Positions 5,786 to 5,954 of a stretch of 5,954 nt of DNA are shown piece after piece (the first letter of the stretch is position 1; each line of letters opens with the position of its first letter). The stretch is from contig JAKBBA010000176.1 in assembly GCA_021808665.1 (NCBI GenBank), positions 1 through 5,954 of the forward strand, written 5' to 3'. The notes beneath the pieces were generated by a model. That model searched no databases, was not told where the DNA came from, and was given only the letters and a program-made list of their open reading frames with translations. The position numbers and the translations under genes are program-made. This DNA is from Actinomycetes bacterium (lineage in GTDB: Bacteria; Actinomycetota; Acidimicrobiia; Acidimicrobiales; Palsa-688).

Positions 5786-5790
5786 GTGCC

Positions 5791-5820
5791 ACTGCTCGGA
5801 GGGGAAACCGCCTGAGCAGT
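5791..5820. promoter_or_regulatory. 30-bp inverted repeat upstream of the MATE gene
   Basis: ACTGCTC (5791-5797) and GAGCAGT (5814-5820) are perfect 7-bp arms around a 16-bp centre, beginning 19 nt before the MATE start codon. It overlaps the expected -35 region of the candidate promoter, a typical place for a TetR- or MarR-type operator, a common mode of control for efflux genes. As plus-strand RNA the centre can also pair partly around a GAAA loop, so a structured RNA or the end of an off-window transcript is the alternative. Confidence 0.4.
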
Positions 5821-5826
5821 TGACGG

Positions 5827-5839
5827 GCGGGCAGCCCGC
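5827..5839. other. 13-bp palindrome
   Basis: GCGGGC (5827-5832) and GCCCGC (5834-5839) flank a single A. It lies 7 bp from the 30-bp inverted repeat. The sequence is all G/C apart from its centre, so chance is a real possibility. Confidence 0.3.
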
Positions 5840-5842
5840 AGG

Positions 5843-5869
5843 GAGTGACCCGTTGGCCGGCAATCACTC
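5843..5869. other. 27-bp inverted repeat
   Basis: GAGTGA (5843-5848) and TCACTC (5864-5869) are perfect 6-bp arms. Inside, TTG (5853-5855) and CAA (5861-5863) could extend the stem across a 4-nt bulge. It is the third inverted repeat in a row on the upstream side of the MATE gene. Confidence 0.3.
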
Positions 5870-5878
5870 GGCCGGCAA
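5855..5878. repeat. Direct repeat of GGCCGGCAA
   Basis: Two exact 9-bp copies at 5855-5863 and 5870-5878 are 15 bp apart start to start, overlapping the right arm of the 27-bp inverted repeat. The remainder up to the window end (5879-5954) shows no gene, hairpin or convincing promoter; a regulatory region for the MATE gene or for an off-window gene is likely. Confidence 0.4.
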
Positions 5879-5954
5879 ACAGTTGGTCGAATGACAGGGC
5901 GACGATTTGTCTGGATTAGTCCGAATCTCCGGCGCTCAATTCCTCATGTGCCCT

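Noticed and set aside
5787..5793. GCCACTG resembling a cobalamin riboswitch box
   Set aside because: None of the other conserved cobalamin riboswitch segments is nearby and, on the plus strand, it would follow rather than precede a gene.
5772..5954. LexA-type SOS box expected for a dinF gene
   Set aside because: No GAAC-N4-GTTC or similar box is seen upstream of the MATE gene.

Overview
The window looks like a chromosomal segment from a high-GC Gram-positive bacterium of the Actinomycetota, possibly the class Acidimicrobiia. This is inferred from the GC-rich, G/C-ending codons, the LytR-CpsA-Psr protein with a LytR_C domain and a Ser/Thr/Pro-rich tail, the SD-poor starts and the paired DedA genes. 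It cannot be fixed to a species from sequence alone. I see no insertion sequence, integrase, CRISPR array, tRNA or rRNA.

Layout from left to right. (1) A complete aldose 1-epimerase-like gene on the minus strand (9-953). (2) A 408-bp divergent intergenic region (954-1361) with two G7 tracts, a hairpin, a 30-bp AT island that is the likely promoter area, and a degenerate 15-17 bp tandem repeat whose last three units each form a tiny GGGT-type hairpin just before the next gene. (3) A plus-strand run of three closely spaced genes: an LCP (LytR-CpsA-Psr) glycopolymer transferase (1362-2981) and two different DedA-family membrane proteins (3004-3633 and 3655-4470). The gaps are 22 and 21 bp, so one operon is likely. 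The second DedA carries a near-perfect six-copy 18-bp minisatellite encoding ERPSVA at its cytosolic tail. (4) A convergent minus-strand MATE transporter of the DinF type (4479-5771), separated from the operon by only 8 bp. (5) A 183-bp right flank (5772-5954) with a cluster of inverted and direct repeats upstream of the MATE gene and no gene I can support.

The most coherent biology is the LCP-DedA-DedA operon. LCP enzymes move glycopolymers from an undecaprenyl-pyrophosphate carrier to peptidoglycan and leave undecaprenyl phosphate on the outer leaflet. Some DedA proteins (UptA type) are known to return that lipid to the inner leaflet. The operon may therefore pair polymer attachment with carrier recycling. 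This functional link is inference. Two details need a closer look: the LCP has non-standard residues at several usual active-site positions, and the second DedA has Gln where the family's key membrane Glu is expected.
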